Source: Rhodobacter sp.
GTDB taxonomy: Bacteria > Pseudomonadota > Alphaproteobacteria > Rhodobacterales > Rhodobacteraceae
Length of the DNA: 21,264 nucleotides
Direction of reading: 5' to 3'
Assembly: GCA_003536295.1 (NCBI GenBank)
Contig: DPZQ01000054.1
Coordinates: 1,415 to 22,678, forward strand
Positions 1 through 7,847 of the stretch are shown piece after piece (position 1 is the first letter of the stretch; each line of letters begins with the position of its first letter). Under the pieces are notes generated by a model. The model had not been told where the DNA came from. It ran no database searches and was given only the letters and a program-made list of their open reading frames with translations. The position numbers were made by a program, and so were the translations under genes.

Positions 1-169
1 AAACACTAGCAGCAACCTGATTGTCATCACGCACAACGGGACACTTGCCGCGCAAGGTTCTTCGATCCATCATATTGAAAGTAAATAATATATCGAAATC
101 CATACAAGCGGTCAAGCCATTGCCTTTGTGCGGCGCGGCTTAGTGAAAAGCACCCTAAAACAAGAATGA

Positions 170-1252
170 TCAAAGGCTAAGGCCACCCGCCAAATCGGGT
201 ATATCAAGCGGCGCAAAACCATAATGGCGCAACCAACGCAGGTCGCTTTCAAAAAAGGCGCGCAAGTCTGGAATGCCATATTTCAACATGGCCAAACGGT
301 CGATTCCCATACCAAACGCAAAGCCTTGGAATTCGGTCGGATCCACGCCTGCTGCCGCCAACACCTTGGGATGCACCATACCGCTACCCAAAATCTCCAT
401 CCATTTATCACCTTGGCCAATTTTCAACTGCCCACCGACGTTGGAATAGCGAATATCGACTTCGGCCGACGGCTCGGTAAACGGAAAATGGCTGGCACGA
501 AAACGTAGTTCAACTTCTTCCACCTCAAAAAAGGCGCGACAGAATTCCTCAAGTACCCATTTAAGGTTCGCCATCGAAATATCGCGGCCAATGGCCAAAC
601 CCTCAACCTGATGAAACATCGGCGTGTGAGTTTGGTCCATATCCATACGGTACACGCGACCAGGGGCAATCACGCGAATGGGCGCTCCCTGGTCAACCAT
701 CGCGCGGATTTGTACGGGGCTCGTGTGGGTGCGCAAAACATGGGGCGGGCGATCGTCGCCCTCGGCCCGGTTCATGAAAAACGTGTCATGCTCTTGGCGG
801 GCGGGATGTTCTGGCGGAATGTTTAGCGCGTCAAAATTATACCAGTCAGTCTCAACCTGTGGCCCTTCGGCGACAGAAAAGCCCATGTCGGCGAAAATGG
901 CGGTTAATTCTTCCATCACTTGGCTGACAGGATGTATTGAGCCGCGTCGCAAGGGCCGCGCGGGCAAGGTCACGTCAAGCCATTCATCCTTTAGCCGCGC
1001 ATCTAGTGCCGCATCGGCCAAACCGGCTTTGCGAGCACGCAATGCAGCGTCAATCTCATCTTTAAGTAAATTTAGACGCGCGCCTTCGGTCTGGCGCTCT
1101 TGCGGATCCATCGCGCCCAACGCCCGCATAATTAGAGATATTTCGCCTTTTTTTCCCAAAGCCGCCAAACGCACCTCTTCCAAGGTGGCCTCATCATTGG
1201 CGGCGGCTATGTCGACAATATATTTGCCACGAATGCTGTCTATGTCGGTCAT
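170..1252 (-). CDS. pheS: Phenylalanine--tRNA ligase alpha subunit
   Basis: Catalytic alpha subunit of the alpha2-beta2 class II synthetase that charges tRNA-Phe in the cytoplasm. The 360 residues match the usual length. The N-terminal part (about residues 1-90) is the helical tRNA-binding coiled coil. The core carries the family stretch DQTHTPMFHQVEG, the FRASHFPFTEPSAEVDI block and motif 3 near the C-terminus (GMGIDRLAMLKYG). The ATG at 1252 has a good Shine-Dalgarno (GGAGA) a few bases upstream. It lies downstream of rpmI-rplT, as in many bacteria, but a hairpin terminator separates it from rplT, so it needs its own promoter or read-through. The partner pheT does not start within the 169 bases that remain to the left; an intervening gene or a distant pheT is possible. 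The identification is secure. Confidence 0.97.
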   Translation of the reverse strand: MTDIDSIRGKYIVDIAAANDEATLEEVRLAALGKKGEISLIMRALGAMDPQERQTEGARLNLLKDEIDAALRARKAGLADAALDARLKDEWLDVTLPARPLRRGSIHPVSQVMEELTAIFADMGFSVAEGPQVETDWYNFDALNIPPEHPARQEHDTFFMNRAEGDDRPPHVLRTHTSPVQIRAMVDQGAPIRVIAPGRVYRMDMDQTHTPMFHQVEGLAIGRDISMANLKWVLEEFCRAFFEVEEVELRFRASHFPFTEPSAEVDIRYSNVGGQLKIGQGDKWMEILGSGMVHPKVLAAAGVDPTEFQGFAFGMGIDRLAMLKYGIPDLRAFFESDLRWLRHYGFAPLDIPDLAGGLSL

Positions 1253-1313
1253 TTTTGTCTCCGGTTAAGGCCTGTGCTACCCAGAGGCGGGCCAAAATGC
1301 AAGGGCGACAAAG

Positions 1314-1340
1314 AAAAAACCCCGTGCGAAGCACAGGGTT
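1314..1340 (-). terminator. Intrinsic terminator after rplT
   Basis: A 10-bp stem (1318-1327 with 1331-1340, one G-U pair when read on the minus strand) with a UUC loop, followed on the minus strand by a run of T residues (the A-tract around 1314-1319). It sits in the gap between rplT and pheS and should end the rpmI-rplT transcript or reduce pheS read-through. Confidence 0.8.
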
Positions 1341-1363
1341 TTATAGATTTTGAACCGGTCAGA

Positions 1364-1732
1364 TTAAGTTGCTGGCACTGCTGCTTTTGCTTGCGCGGCA
1401 ATTGCGTTAAACGCCTCAGGTTCATGCACAGCCAGATCAGCCAACACTTTGCGGTCAACTTCAATGCCAGCCAAGGCCAAACCATTGATGAAACGCGAGT
1501 ATGTGAAGGCAGGATCAAACAAACGCACTGCTGCGTTGATCCGTTGAATCCACAAAGCGCGGAAGTTACGCTTGCGATTTTTACGGTCGCGGGTCGCATA
1601 TTGATTTGCTTTATCAACCGCTTGGGTTGCTGTGCGGAAATTGGTACTGCGGGCGGCATAATAGCCTTTGGCAGCTTTGATTACTTTGCGGTGGCGGGCG
1701 TGCGTAACGACGCCTGATTTTACGCGGGACAT
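1364..1732 (-). CDS. rplT: 50S ribosomal protein L20
   Basis: Large-subunit ribosomal protein that binds 23S rRNA early in assembly. In several bacteria it also represses its own operon by binding the rpmI leader mRNA. The 122-residue product has the very basic N-terminal arm (SRVKSGVVTHARHRKVIKAAKGYY) and the globular C-terminal part with RDRKNRKRNFRALWIQRINAA, both characteristic of L20. The ATG at 1732 follows rpmI by 12 bp, and its Shine-Dalgarno (AAGGAGA) overlaps the rpmI stop codon, so the two are probably translationally coupled. A strong hairpin terminator follows. The identification is secure. Confidence 0.98.
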   Translation of the reverse strand: MSRVKSGVVTHARHRKVIKAAKGYYAARSTNFRTATQAVDKANQYATRDRKNRKRNFRALWIQRINAAVRLFDPAFTYSRFINGLALAGIEVDRKVLADLAVHEPEAFNAIAAQAKAAVPAT

Positions 1733-1744
1733 ATGCTGCTCTCC

Positions 1745-1945
1745 TTACCGGTTATACGGCATGTATTTCTTGACGATCTTTTCATCAGACGCACAAAGAA
1801 TCATTGTTCCTGTTACATCACGAATAAATTTCGTCGAGCGTTTGATCATGCCGTGGCGTTTACCAGCGGGACCTGCTTTTACTCTGCCTGATGCTGTAAA
1901 GCTAAAGCGCTTTTTGGCAGCAGACTTGGTCTTCATCTTGGGCAT
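1745..1945 (-). CDS. rpmI: 50S ribosomal protein L35
   Basis: Small basic large-subunit ribosomal protein. The product is 66 residues, begins MPKMKTKSAAKKRF and contains KRHGMIKRSTK, as is usual for L35. The same frame is open up to 2119, but only the internal ATG at 1945 gives the normal L35 length. That ATG has a strong Shine-Dalgarno (AAGGAG) about 7 bases upstream, so the longer start is rejected. It forms an operon with rplT. A sigma70-like promoter at 2023-2051 and a 12-bp leader hairpin at 1973-2008 precede it. The hairpin ends about 15 bases before the ribosome-binding site, which suits L20-type autoregulation, although no binding has been shown here. Confidence 0.97.
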   Translation of the reverse strand: MPKMKTKSAAKKRFSFTASGRVKAGPAGKRHGMIKRSTKFIRDVTGTMILCASDEKIVKKYMPYNR

Positions 1946-1972
1946 TTCCATCTCCTTGGTCGGGCGGTGAAA

Positions 1973-2008
1973 CGCACGACTCGGCATGCCACTTTGGCCG
2001 GTCGTACG
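1973..2008 (-). promoter_or_regulatory. Leader hairpin before rpmI (possible L20 autoregulatory site)
   Basis: Bases 1973-1980 pair with 2001-2008 (one G-U on the minus-strand RNA) and 1982-1985 pair with 1997-2000. This gives 12 pairs interrupted only by a bulge at 1981, with an 11-base loop. It would form at the very 5' end of the predicted transcript, just upstream of the rpmI ribosome-binding site. It is not followed by a T-run, so it does not look like a terminator. Control by L20 is an inference from E. coli and Bacillus. Confidence 0.5.
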
Positions 2009-2022
2009 ACAATTGAAGCTGC

Positions 2023-2051
2023 CATATAGGCAAACGCGCCTAGCGTGGCAA
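2023..2051 (-). promoter_or_regulatory. Predicted sigma70 promoter for rpmI-rplT
   Basis: On the minus strand, a -35 TTGCCA (2051-2046) and a -10 TATATG (2028-2023) are 17 bp apart. The predicted start near 2016 leaves a leader of about 70 bases before rpmI. The site lies downstream of the pyk terminator, as expected for an independent transcription unit. Confidence 0.55.
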
Positions 2052-2091
2052 GTGAAAATCACCAAATCACCAAATTTTGCCTCATGAAAAG

Positions 2092-2115
2092 GCCCCCAAT
2101 CGCAAGATTGGGGGC
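2092..2115 (-). terminator. Intrinsic terminator after pyk
   Basis: A perfect 10-bp stem (2092-2101 with 2106-2115) closes a 4-base loop. On the minus strand it is followed by TTTT. It starts about 20 bases beyond the pyk stop codon, so it should end pyk transcription before the rpmI promoter. Confidence 0.85.
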
Positions 2116-2135
2116 TCAAAGAAACAAAACGCGGT

Positions 2136-3581
2136 TTATTTTTCGTGATCAGCCAGAATTAGCGCCTCATCACAGTAAGCCACGCGCAAAATATTAGTTG
2201 AACCGACGACGTTAAAAGGCACGCCTGCCGTAACCACAACCTGATCTTTTGAGGTGGCAAAGCCATAAGATTTTGCCGCGCGCACACCCGACAGCACCGC
2301 TTCGATGAACTGATGATGCGTTTCAGTAACCACACAGTGCGCACCCCAAGTCATGACCATGCGCCGCGCAGTGTTGACCAAAGGGGTCAACGCCAAGATC
2401 GGCACCCTGGGCCGCTCACGCGCGACAAGGGCCGCGGTGGTGCCGGATTGGGTAAAGCAGCAAATGGCTTTGATATCAGCGGTTTCAGCAATCTCACGGG
2501 CAGCAGCAACAATACCATCAGCCACTTTTGAGCGGTTCACCGTACGCGACGATTCGATCACCTGACGATAGGTCGGATCTGATTCAACCGAGATGGCCAC
2601 ATTGTTCATCGTAGTCACCGCTTCAATCGGGTAAGAGCCCGCAGCAGATTCTGCAGAGAGCATCACGCCATCTGCGCCCTCATAAATCGCAGTGGCAACG
2701 TCAGACACTTCAGCTCGCGTTGGCATTGGCGAATCAATCATGGATTCCAGCATTTGCGTGGCCACAATCACAGGCTTAGCCGCCGCACGCGCCGCGCGGA
2801 TCATGCGTTTTTGCAAAGGTGGCACGGTGTAGATTGGCAGCTCAACCCCTAGGTCACCGCGCGCGACCATAATCCCATCTGAGACGGCCAAGATCGCGTC
2901 ATAATTATCAACCGCCATCGGTTTTTCAACCTTGGTCATAATCAGGGCGCGGCCTTTGATCAACTCGCGCGCCTCTAGCACATCGGCTGCGCGCTGTACA
3001 AACGACAAGGCGATCCAATCAACCCCGATTTGGCAGGCAAATTCCAAATCCTTCAAATCCTTGGGTGACAGCGCCGTCAAAGGCAACATCACATCGGGCA
3101 CGTTCACGCCTTTACGGTTTGAAATCATGCCGCCCACGGTCACGGTACAATTAGCAAAATCTTTGCCACACTCTTTGACCTTTAGGCGAATCTTGCCGTC
3201 ATTTACCAGTAGGTTGGCATCAGGGCGCAAGGCCGCAAAAATTTCAGGATGGCCCAGATAAACACGGGCTTGGTCCCCCGGCGTTTTATCAAGGTCAAGG
3301 CGGAAATCTGCGCCCATCTCAAGCTCGGCCTCGTCATTCTTAAACACACCTACACGCAATTTAGGCCCCTGCAAGTCGGCCAAAATACAGATGGGGCGAC
3401 CCATATCTGCTTCGACTTTGCGAATGATAGCGTGGCGCGCGGCCATATCATCATGGGTGCCGTGGCTCATATTCAAACGAAAAACATCAGCACCCGCCTC
3501 AAAAAGCGCGCGGATGGTTTTTTCGTCGCTTGATACTGGCCCCAAAGTGGCCACAATTTTCACATTCCTTAGGCGTCTCAT
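2136..3581 (-). CDS. pyk: Pyruvate kinase
   Basis: Catalyses the last step of glycolysis, phosphoenolpyruvate plus ADP to pyruvate plus ATP, in the cytoplasm. The 481 residues match the bacterial enzyme. The N-terminal part has KIVATLGPVSSDEKTI and the substrate-binding RLNMSHG. The active-site region has MTKVEKPMAVDN (general acid Lys217, metal ligand Glu219) and GIMVARGDLGVEL (Asp243). The TQMLESMIDSPMPTRAEVSDVATAI segment follows, and the C-terminal third is the allosteric-type domain. The ATG at 3581 has an AAGGA about 9 bases upstream. It is a single-gene unit with a strong terminator after it. I could not point to a convincing promoter in 3582-3726. The identification is secure. Confidence 0.97.
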   Translation of the reverse strand: MRRLRNVKIVATLGPVSSDEKTIRALFEAGADVFRLNMSHGTHDDMAARHAIIRKVEADMGRPICILADLQGPKLRVGVFKNDEAELEMGADFRLDLDKTPGDQARVYLGHPEIFAALRPDANLLVNDGKIRLKVKECGKDFANCTVTVGGMISNRKGVNVPDVMLPLTALSPKDLKDLEFACQIGVDWIALSFVQRAADVLEARELIKGRALIMTKVEKPMAVDNYDAILAVSDGIMVARGDLGVELPIYTVPPLQKRMIRAARAAAKPVIVATQMLESMIDSPMPTRAEVSDVATAIYEGADGVMLSAESAAGSYPIEAVTTMNNVAISVESDPTYRQVIESSRTVNRSKVADGIVAAAREIAETADIKAICCFTQSGTTAALVARERPRVPILALTPLVNTARRMVMTWGAHCVVTETHHQFIEAVLSGVRAAKSYGFATSKDQVVVTAGVPFNVVGSTNILRVAYCDEALILADHEK

Positions 3582-3726
3582 ACTGCCAGGATCCTTATAT
3601 GCGTTTACATTATTTGGTGGGCCAGGGACCTTATTGCGCAGTTTAACCCTCTAGGCAACGTATGCTTTAAAACCAAGACCAAAAAAACGGAAATAGCTTA
3701 CAATTTTACGAAAATGGGGCAAAAAG

Positions 3727-4464
3727 CTAGCCTTTAGGGGCAAAAATTCGGTAATAGGCCCAATCTGGTAAAAATTGTGACAGGCGAAACAGCCAAGAAA
3801 AGATAGTCGGAAAATTGCTTTTAAAGCGGCGACTCTCCATTAGTGCAAGCATATGGGCTGCTGCCTCATCTGGGTGCATCAAAAAAGGCATAGCAAAGCT
3901 GTTTTTGTCAGTCAGGCGAGTTTTGATAAAGCCTGGATTGGCCAATTGTACGCGAATAGGCCCACCGCGCAAATCACAATAAAGCGCTTCGGCCAGTGCC
4001 ATCACTCCTGATTTTGAGGCGGCATAACCAACCGCCCCGGGCAATCCGCGAAAACCCGAAAGGCTGCCTGTGATCACAATATGACCCTGGTTGCGCGCAA
4101 GCATAGCGGGCAAAACAGCCCCGATCACCCGCGCGCAACCCGTGAAGTTCACATCACACATGGCCGTGACCTGATCGGCTTGCCACTCTTGCGCCTTCAT
4201 CGGCCAATAAACCCCAGCCAGATAGACGACCCCATCCAGCGGCTCCAAGTCGGCCGCTGCTTTTGCAACCGCTGAACCATCGGCAACATCGAGAGGCAAG
4301 ATTTGCACGGGACCTGGCATTAGGCTTTTAGCTATCTCAAGGGCGGGGCGCGAGCGGGCCGACAAGATCACCTCGGCCCCTTTGGCCGACAAAAGCTGTG
4401 CAAGGGCCAGCCCCAACCCTTCGGATGCGCCAACCAACCAATATCTTTTACCATGCCACTTCAC
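3727..4464 (-). CDS. Short-chain dehydrogenase/reductase (SDR family)
   Basis: NAD(P)-dependent oxidoreductase of the classical SDR type, 245 residues. The nucleotide-binding loop is GASEGLG (residues 12-18). The expected tetrad is present: Asn106, Ser134, and Tyr147 and Lys151 within YAASK. The substrate is unknown. It is the last gene of a four-gene operon opposite rpoE. It starts with GTG at 4464, and that G is shared with the TAG stop of the MFS gene, so translation is coupled. An SDR gene also ends the equivalent R. sphaeroides sigma-E target cluster, as I recall it, which suggests a role in the singlet-oxygen response, perhaps on an oxidised lipid product. That role is inference. Confidence 0.88.
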   Translation of the reverse strand: MKWHGKRYWLVGASEGLGLALAQLLSAKGAEVILSARSRPALEIAKSLMPGPVQILPLDVADGSAVAKAAADLEPLDGVVYLAGVYWPMKAQEWQADQVTAMCDVNFTGCARVIGAVLPAMLARNQGHIVITGSLSGFRGLPGAVGYAASKSGVMALAEALYCDLRGGPIRVQLANPGFIKTRLTDKNSFAMPFLMHPDEAAAHMLALMESRRFKSNFPTIFSWLFRLSQFLPDWAYYRIFAPKG

Positions 4465-5732
4465 TAAAAATTTCCTTTGTTAAACGCTAAGTTTGCATCA
4501 GCAATCTTTGTCATGCTTAAAAGCGCAAATGCGCAAAGTTTTAACACACAGGGCAAAAGCGCATAGGCGGCACTTAGGGCCCAAAGCGTTTGGGCGCTAT
4601 TGTCTTCGCCCGCCTGATAGCCAAAAAGCTGTAACAAAGGCAACAAAAATGCCGCAGCTAAAGCCAGTGAAACCTTGGACACAAAGGCCCATAATCCAAA
4701 CCCCAAACCACCTGCCCCCTCACCCCAAGTGCTGGCCAAATGGCGGGCAAAAATGGCGGGTAGCAAGGTCATATCCGCCCCCAAGGCCACCCCCGAAGAC
4801 AAACAAATAAGCGCAAATTGTACCACCTGCCCCTCACCCAAAAAGGCAGCAAAACCAAAGGTGATGATAGCCAAGATCATGCCTATTTGTAGCATCTCTT
4901 TCGCACCAAATGCCCGAGCAAGCTGTGCCCATATTGGGGCAGAAACCGCCGCCGAGAGGAAAAACAACAGCAAAAGCGGGCCGGCCGCCAAAGGGCTTTG
5001 CAAGCGGCTTTCCACAAAAAATAAAAAGAGGGTCGACGTTACCGCCACAGGCGCGCCGTTCAAAAGCGCCAATATCAAAAATCTGCGCGTGGTCTTTTGC
5101 AAGATTAGACGGTGCAAAGACACGGGCGCATAAAGGGTACTGGGCTCCGCGTGCCATTCGAACCGCATTAGCCAAACGGCGGCCAAAACAAGTAGGCAAA
5201 ACCCATAGGCAAAGCCGGCAAAAGGCGCATCTGTAAAAATCAAAAGCGCCAATGGGGCCACTGCCGCCAGCGACACTCCGACCAAAGCACCACTTTCTCG
5301 CCAGCCTGCCAAGCGAATATGTCCCAAAGGCCCAAGGCCTTGCGCTTTGGCAATCCCTTGGGCGTAAAAGCAAATGCTGGCCAAGGAAAACGCTGAAAAT
5401 AACAGCGTCAGGCAAAGCACAAACCACAGCAGCGGCGCAAAAGGCGGGGTCACCGCAAAAAGTCCAACCATCGCTACCGCCATCAACGCGCCCGCGCCCA
5501 GCATCATCAGCCCGCGCTTTTGGGGATAGCCCGCCACTATCCCACCTAAGAAAGGGTCTTGAACCACATCCAAAAGCCGAAGGCCAAAAAGCGTCGCCCC
5601 CAATGTGCCCAAGCTGATCTGATAGCTGTCAACATAGAATTTAGGCGCATGAATATAGATGGGCAGACCAGCCATCGCAATCATTGCCGAGAAAAGCGCC
5701 CAAGCGGATAGATTTTCGCCCTTGCGCGTCAT
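4464..5732 (-). CDS. MFS transporter of the sugar/cation symporter (GPH) type
   Basis: A 422-residue inner-membrane protein with about 12 hydrophobic segments. The N-terminal part (AMAGLPIYIHAPKFYVDSYQ, then LFGLRLLDVVQDPFLGG) resembles the GPH/MelB-like branch of the major facilitator superfamily, where the Asp-rich RLLDVVQDP loop follows the second helix. The substrate cannot be read from the sequence. The start ATG overlaps the stop of the DUF1365 gene by 4 bp (ATGA). Its stop overlaps the GTG start of the SDR gene by one base. A transporter of this class is typical of the RpoE-ChrR operon in Rhodobacterales; its role in the oxidant response is not known to me. Confidence 0.87.
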   Translation of the reverse strand: MTRKGENLSAWALFSAMIAMAGLPIYIHAPKFYVDSYQISLGTLGATLFGLRLLDVVQDPFLGGIVAGYPQKRGLMMLGAGALMAVAMVGLFAVTPPFAPLLWFVLCLTLLFSAFSLASICFYAQGIAKAQGLGPLGHIRLAGWRESGALVGVSLAAVAPLALLIFTDAPFAGFAYGFCLLVLAAVWLMRFEWHAEPSTLYAPVSLHRLILQKTTRRFLILALLNGAPVAVTSTLFLFFVESRLQSPLAAGPLLLLFFLSAAVSAPIWAQLARAFGAKEMLQIGMILAIITFGFAAFLGEGQVVQFALICLSSGVALGADMTLLPAIFARHLASTWGEGAGGLGFGLWAFVSKVSLALAAAFLLPLLQLFGYQAGEDNSAQTLWALSAAYALLPCVLKLCAFALLSMTKIADANLAFNKGNF

Positions 5733-6487
5733 TTGGCCGAAACGTCTTTTTCAGGCGGAAGCGGACGCGCACGAAACCGCGCGCCCTTAATGCGCAGCTT
5801 AAGCGCTTGCCAATATATAAGCGCCAACACGCGGCGCGAACCAAAGGGTCTGCGCAAAGCCGCCAACACCAGCCCACAATTTGTTAAGGGGCGGCGTTTG
5901 CCGGTTAAGGTTGCCAAAAGCCCACCCTCGGGGCCGCTATAGCTGATCCAAATCCCAATCTGATCTACACCAATATCAAAGCGAAACTCGTAACCCCCAG
6001 CAATCGGCAAAAACGGCGAGACGTGAAAAACCTTTTGCGCCTTTAAAATATCTTCGCGCCCAATGGGGGCAGAGTTTGCTTTGCAGCACAGGTAAGAGTG
6101 ACGGTCCCCAAAAGTGTTTGACACTTCGGCAATTACAGCCGTCAAATTTTGGGCCGCGTCATAACATAGGAAAAAGCTGACAGGGTTGAACACATGGCCC
6201 AAGATACGCGGCTGGGTCAAAAGCAAAATATGGGTGGCTTTTGGCTGAGCATGGGCTTTTAGCACCTCATGCGCCCAAAGAACGCCGCGCCCAGCATGCT
6301 GGGGGCCGCCATGATCTTTATCATAAAGCGCTGCAAAATTGGGGCGGTTGCGCGAAAAAAGCGAGGGGCCTTTAGCATGATCTGGGTCTAGTAGCAGATA
6401 GTCGATCCCATATCGAAACTGATTATCCAAACTATCTTTTCGCCCGTGATAGGTCACACCAGCTATATGCTCGACCAGTTGGATCAT
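5729..6487 (-). CDS. DUF1365 family protein (RSP_1090 / UfaO-like candidate)
   Basis: A 252-residue protein of the DUF1365 family. It is recognisable by the N-terminal stretch GVTYHGRKDSLDNQFRYGIDYLLLD and the central HVFNPVSFFLCYD, followed by AVIAEVSNTFGDRHSYLC. There is no signal peptide or clear membrane segment. Proteins of this family are next to the flavoprotein in the sigma-E regulon of R. sphaeroides (RSP_1090), where they have been linked to ChrR turnover and to the oxygen-dependent step of furan fatty acid synthesis. I assign this by family and context only. Both ends overlap the neighbouring genes by 4 bp (ATGA), so it should be made in step with the flavoprotein and the transporter. 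Confidence 0.9.
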   Translation of the reverse strand: MIQLVEHIAGVTYHGRKDSLDNQFRYGIDYLLLDPDHAKGPSLFSRNRPNFAALYDKDHGGPQHAGRGVLWAHEVLKAHAQPKATHILLLTQPRILGHVFNPVSFFLCYDAAQNLTAVIAEVSNTFGDRHSYLCCKANSAPIGREDILKAQKVFHVSPFLPIAGGYEFRFDIGVDQIGIWISYSGPEGGLLATLTGKRRPLTNCGLVLAALRRPFGSRRVLALIYWQALKLRIKGARFRARPLPPEKDVSAK

Positions 6488-7773
6488 GTGGCAACACCGG
6501 TACGCGCCAACAGGTGCTCAGCCACCTCAACGGCGCTGGCAAAACCATCTTCATGAAATCCATTGCGCATCCAAGCCCCGCAGAACCAAGTGTTACGGGC
6601 GCCATTCATCGCACGTACGGTGCCTTGCGCTGCCAAAGCCGCTACATCATATACGGGGTGGCGAAAGCTATTGGTGTCATAGATCAGTTTTTCATCAATC
6701 GGCTGATTGGCGTTCAACGTCACGAACATCGGGTCATCATGAGGGATAGGTTGCAGATTATTCATCCAATAGGTCAGGTCAATACGCTCGGGCTTGGAAC
6801 CTGCGGGTTGGGAATAGATCCAGCTTGACCAAGCTGCTTTGCGTTTGGGCATAAGGGCCGTATCTGCGTGCAAAATAATATCGTTGGTCTGATAGCGCAC
6901 CGCACCTAGGGCTTGGATCTCTTGAGGAGAGCTATCTTGCAACAATGCCAAACTGTCGTCCGCGTGGGTGGCTAAAATAACATCATCATAGGCACACCAC
7001 TCATCACCCATTGCGCGCAGCTCGACCCCTTGATCGGTGCGCCGCACCGTTTGAACGTGCACACCAACCTGGATCATGACCCCCGCCACCTTTAATGATG
7101 CGTTTAGTCGATTGACATATTCAACTGATCCGCCTGTGACCGTATACCATTGATGCTGCCCTTTTACTTGCATCAAATTATGGTTTTGAAAAAAAGTGAT
7201 CATCGCTTGGGCGGGAAAATCCAAGATGCCCTGCACAGGTGTTGACCAAATAGCCCCCGACAAAGGCAAAATATAATAATCGCGAAACCAAGGACCGGTC
7301 TTGAGTTTTTGTAAATAAGCCCCAATCGTCATCAAAGGATCGGTAGCGGCCTCAGCGCCATGTTTATTGAAGTAAATAATGTCACGCAGCATCCGCAGAT
7401 AGTTTGGGTTAAAAAGATTGCGTTTTTGCGCGAAAATGCCCGCGATATTTGACAGGCCAAATTCTAATGCCCCCCCGTTGATCGAGGCACCAAAGCTCAT
7501 ATCGCTTTTGGTCACAGGCACGTTAAGTTCTTTGAACAAGGCGACCAAATTTGGGTAATTCACTTTATTATAAACAATAAATCCCGTATCAACGGGCTGA
7601 TTGCCCCTTTTTCCCGCCAGCACGGTGCGCGCGTGACCGCCCAATTTGGGGCCCGCCTCATAAAGTGTGACCTGATGATAGGGCGCTAAAAGATGCGCGG
7701 CTGCCATTCCAGAAATACCGCCCCCTATGATCGCAATTTTTCGTACTTGGTGCGGCGCATTTTCGAACGGCAT
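6484..7773 (-). CDS. FAD-dependent oxidoreductase, amine-oxidase-like (RSP_1091 / UfaD-like candidate)
   Basis: A flavoprotein of the NAD(P)-binding Rossmann/amine oxidase superfamily (COG2907 type), 429 residues. The dinucleotide-binding motif IAIIGGGISGMAAAHLL lies at about residues 13-29, with a conserved C-terminal segment NTWFCGAWMRNGFHEDGFASAVEVAEHLL. The frame is open up to 7986, but the ATG at 7773 is chosen because it puts the GxGxxG motif at the N-terminus and lies 28 bases inside the predicted sigma-E-type promoter. The longer start would place coding sequence over both promoters. It is the first gene of the four-gene operon. The R. sphaeroides relative has been reported as a fatty acid desaturase in furan fatty acid synthesis and as needed for fast ChrR loss; the same role here is inference. 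Confidence 0.88.
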   Translation of the reverse strand: MPFENAPHQVRKIAIIGGGISGMAAAHLLAPYHQVTLYEAGPKLGGHARTVLAGKRGNQPVDTGFIVYNKVNYPNLVALFKELNVPVTKSDMSFGASINGGALEFGLSNIAGIFAQKRNLFNPNYLRMLRDIIYFNKHGAEAATDPLMTIGAYLQKLKTGPWFRDYYILPLSGAIWSTPVQGILDFPAQAMITFFQNHNLMQVKGQHQWYTVTGGSVEYVNRLNASLKVAGVMIQVGVHVQTVRRTDQGVELRAMGDEWCAYDDVILATHADDSLALLQDSSPQEIQALGAVRYQTNDIILHADTALMPKRKAAWSSWIYSQPAGSKPERIDLTYWMNNLQPIPHDDPMFVTLNANQPIDEKLIYDTNSFRHPVYDVAALAAQGTVRAMNGARNTWFCGAWMRNGFHEDGFASAVEVAEHLLARTGVAT

Positions 7774-7800
7774 AAATCCACTTTCAACAAATATCTCTTT

Positions 7801-7829
7801 TAATACGAAATGCCTGAGGAAATAGATCA
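7801..7829 (-). promoter_or_regulatory. Predicted RpoE (ECF11-type) promoter for the flavoprotein operon
   Basis: On the minus strand, a -35 TGATCT (7829-7824) and a -10 CGTATTA (7807-7801) are 16 bp apart. This matches the TGATCC / CGTA pattern known for RpoE-ChrR sigma factors and mirrors the rpoE promoter on the opposite strand. The predicted transcript starts about 20 bases before the flavoprotein ATG. Confidence 0.8.
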
Positions 7830-7847
7830 GGTCAATCGCCCGTAAAG

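Noticed and set aside
2..88. Plus-strand open frame from the left edge (NTSSNLIVITHNGTLAAQG...), possibly the end of a gene
   Set aside because: Only 28 codons, no recognisable family, and the minus strand over the same bases is also open from an ATG near 76; neither can be supported without the sequence to the left.
678..1268. 196-codon plus-strand frame opposite pheS
   Set aside because: Antisense shadow of a highly conserved gene; its composition is rich in Ser, Arg and Ala as expected from reverse reading.
1946..2119. N-terminal extension of rpmI to 124 codons
   Set aside because: L35 is about 66 residues, and the start at 1945 has a strong ribosome-binding site. The extension covers the predicted promoter and leader hairpin.
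4675..5427. Long open frames on both strands inside the MFS gene
   Set aside because: They are shadows of the hydrophobic, biased-codon MFS frame. They lack family features and ribosome-binding sites.
7127..7147. TGATCC followed by CGTATAC inside the flavoprotein gene
   Set aside because: Spacing is only 9 bp, far from the 16-17 bp of the RpoE promoters, and it lies within coding sequence.
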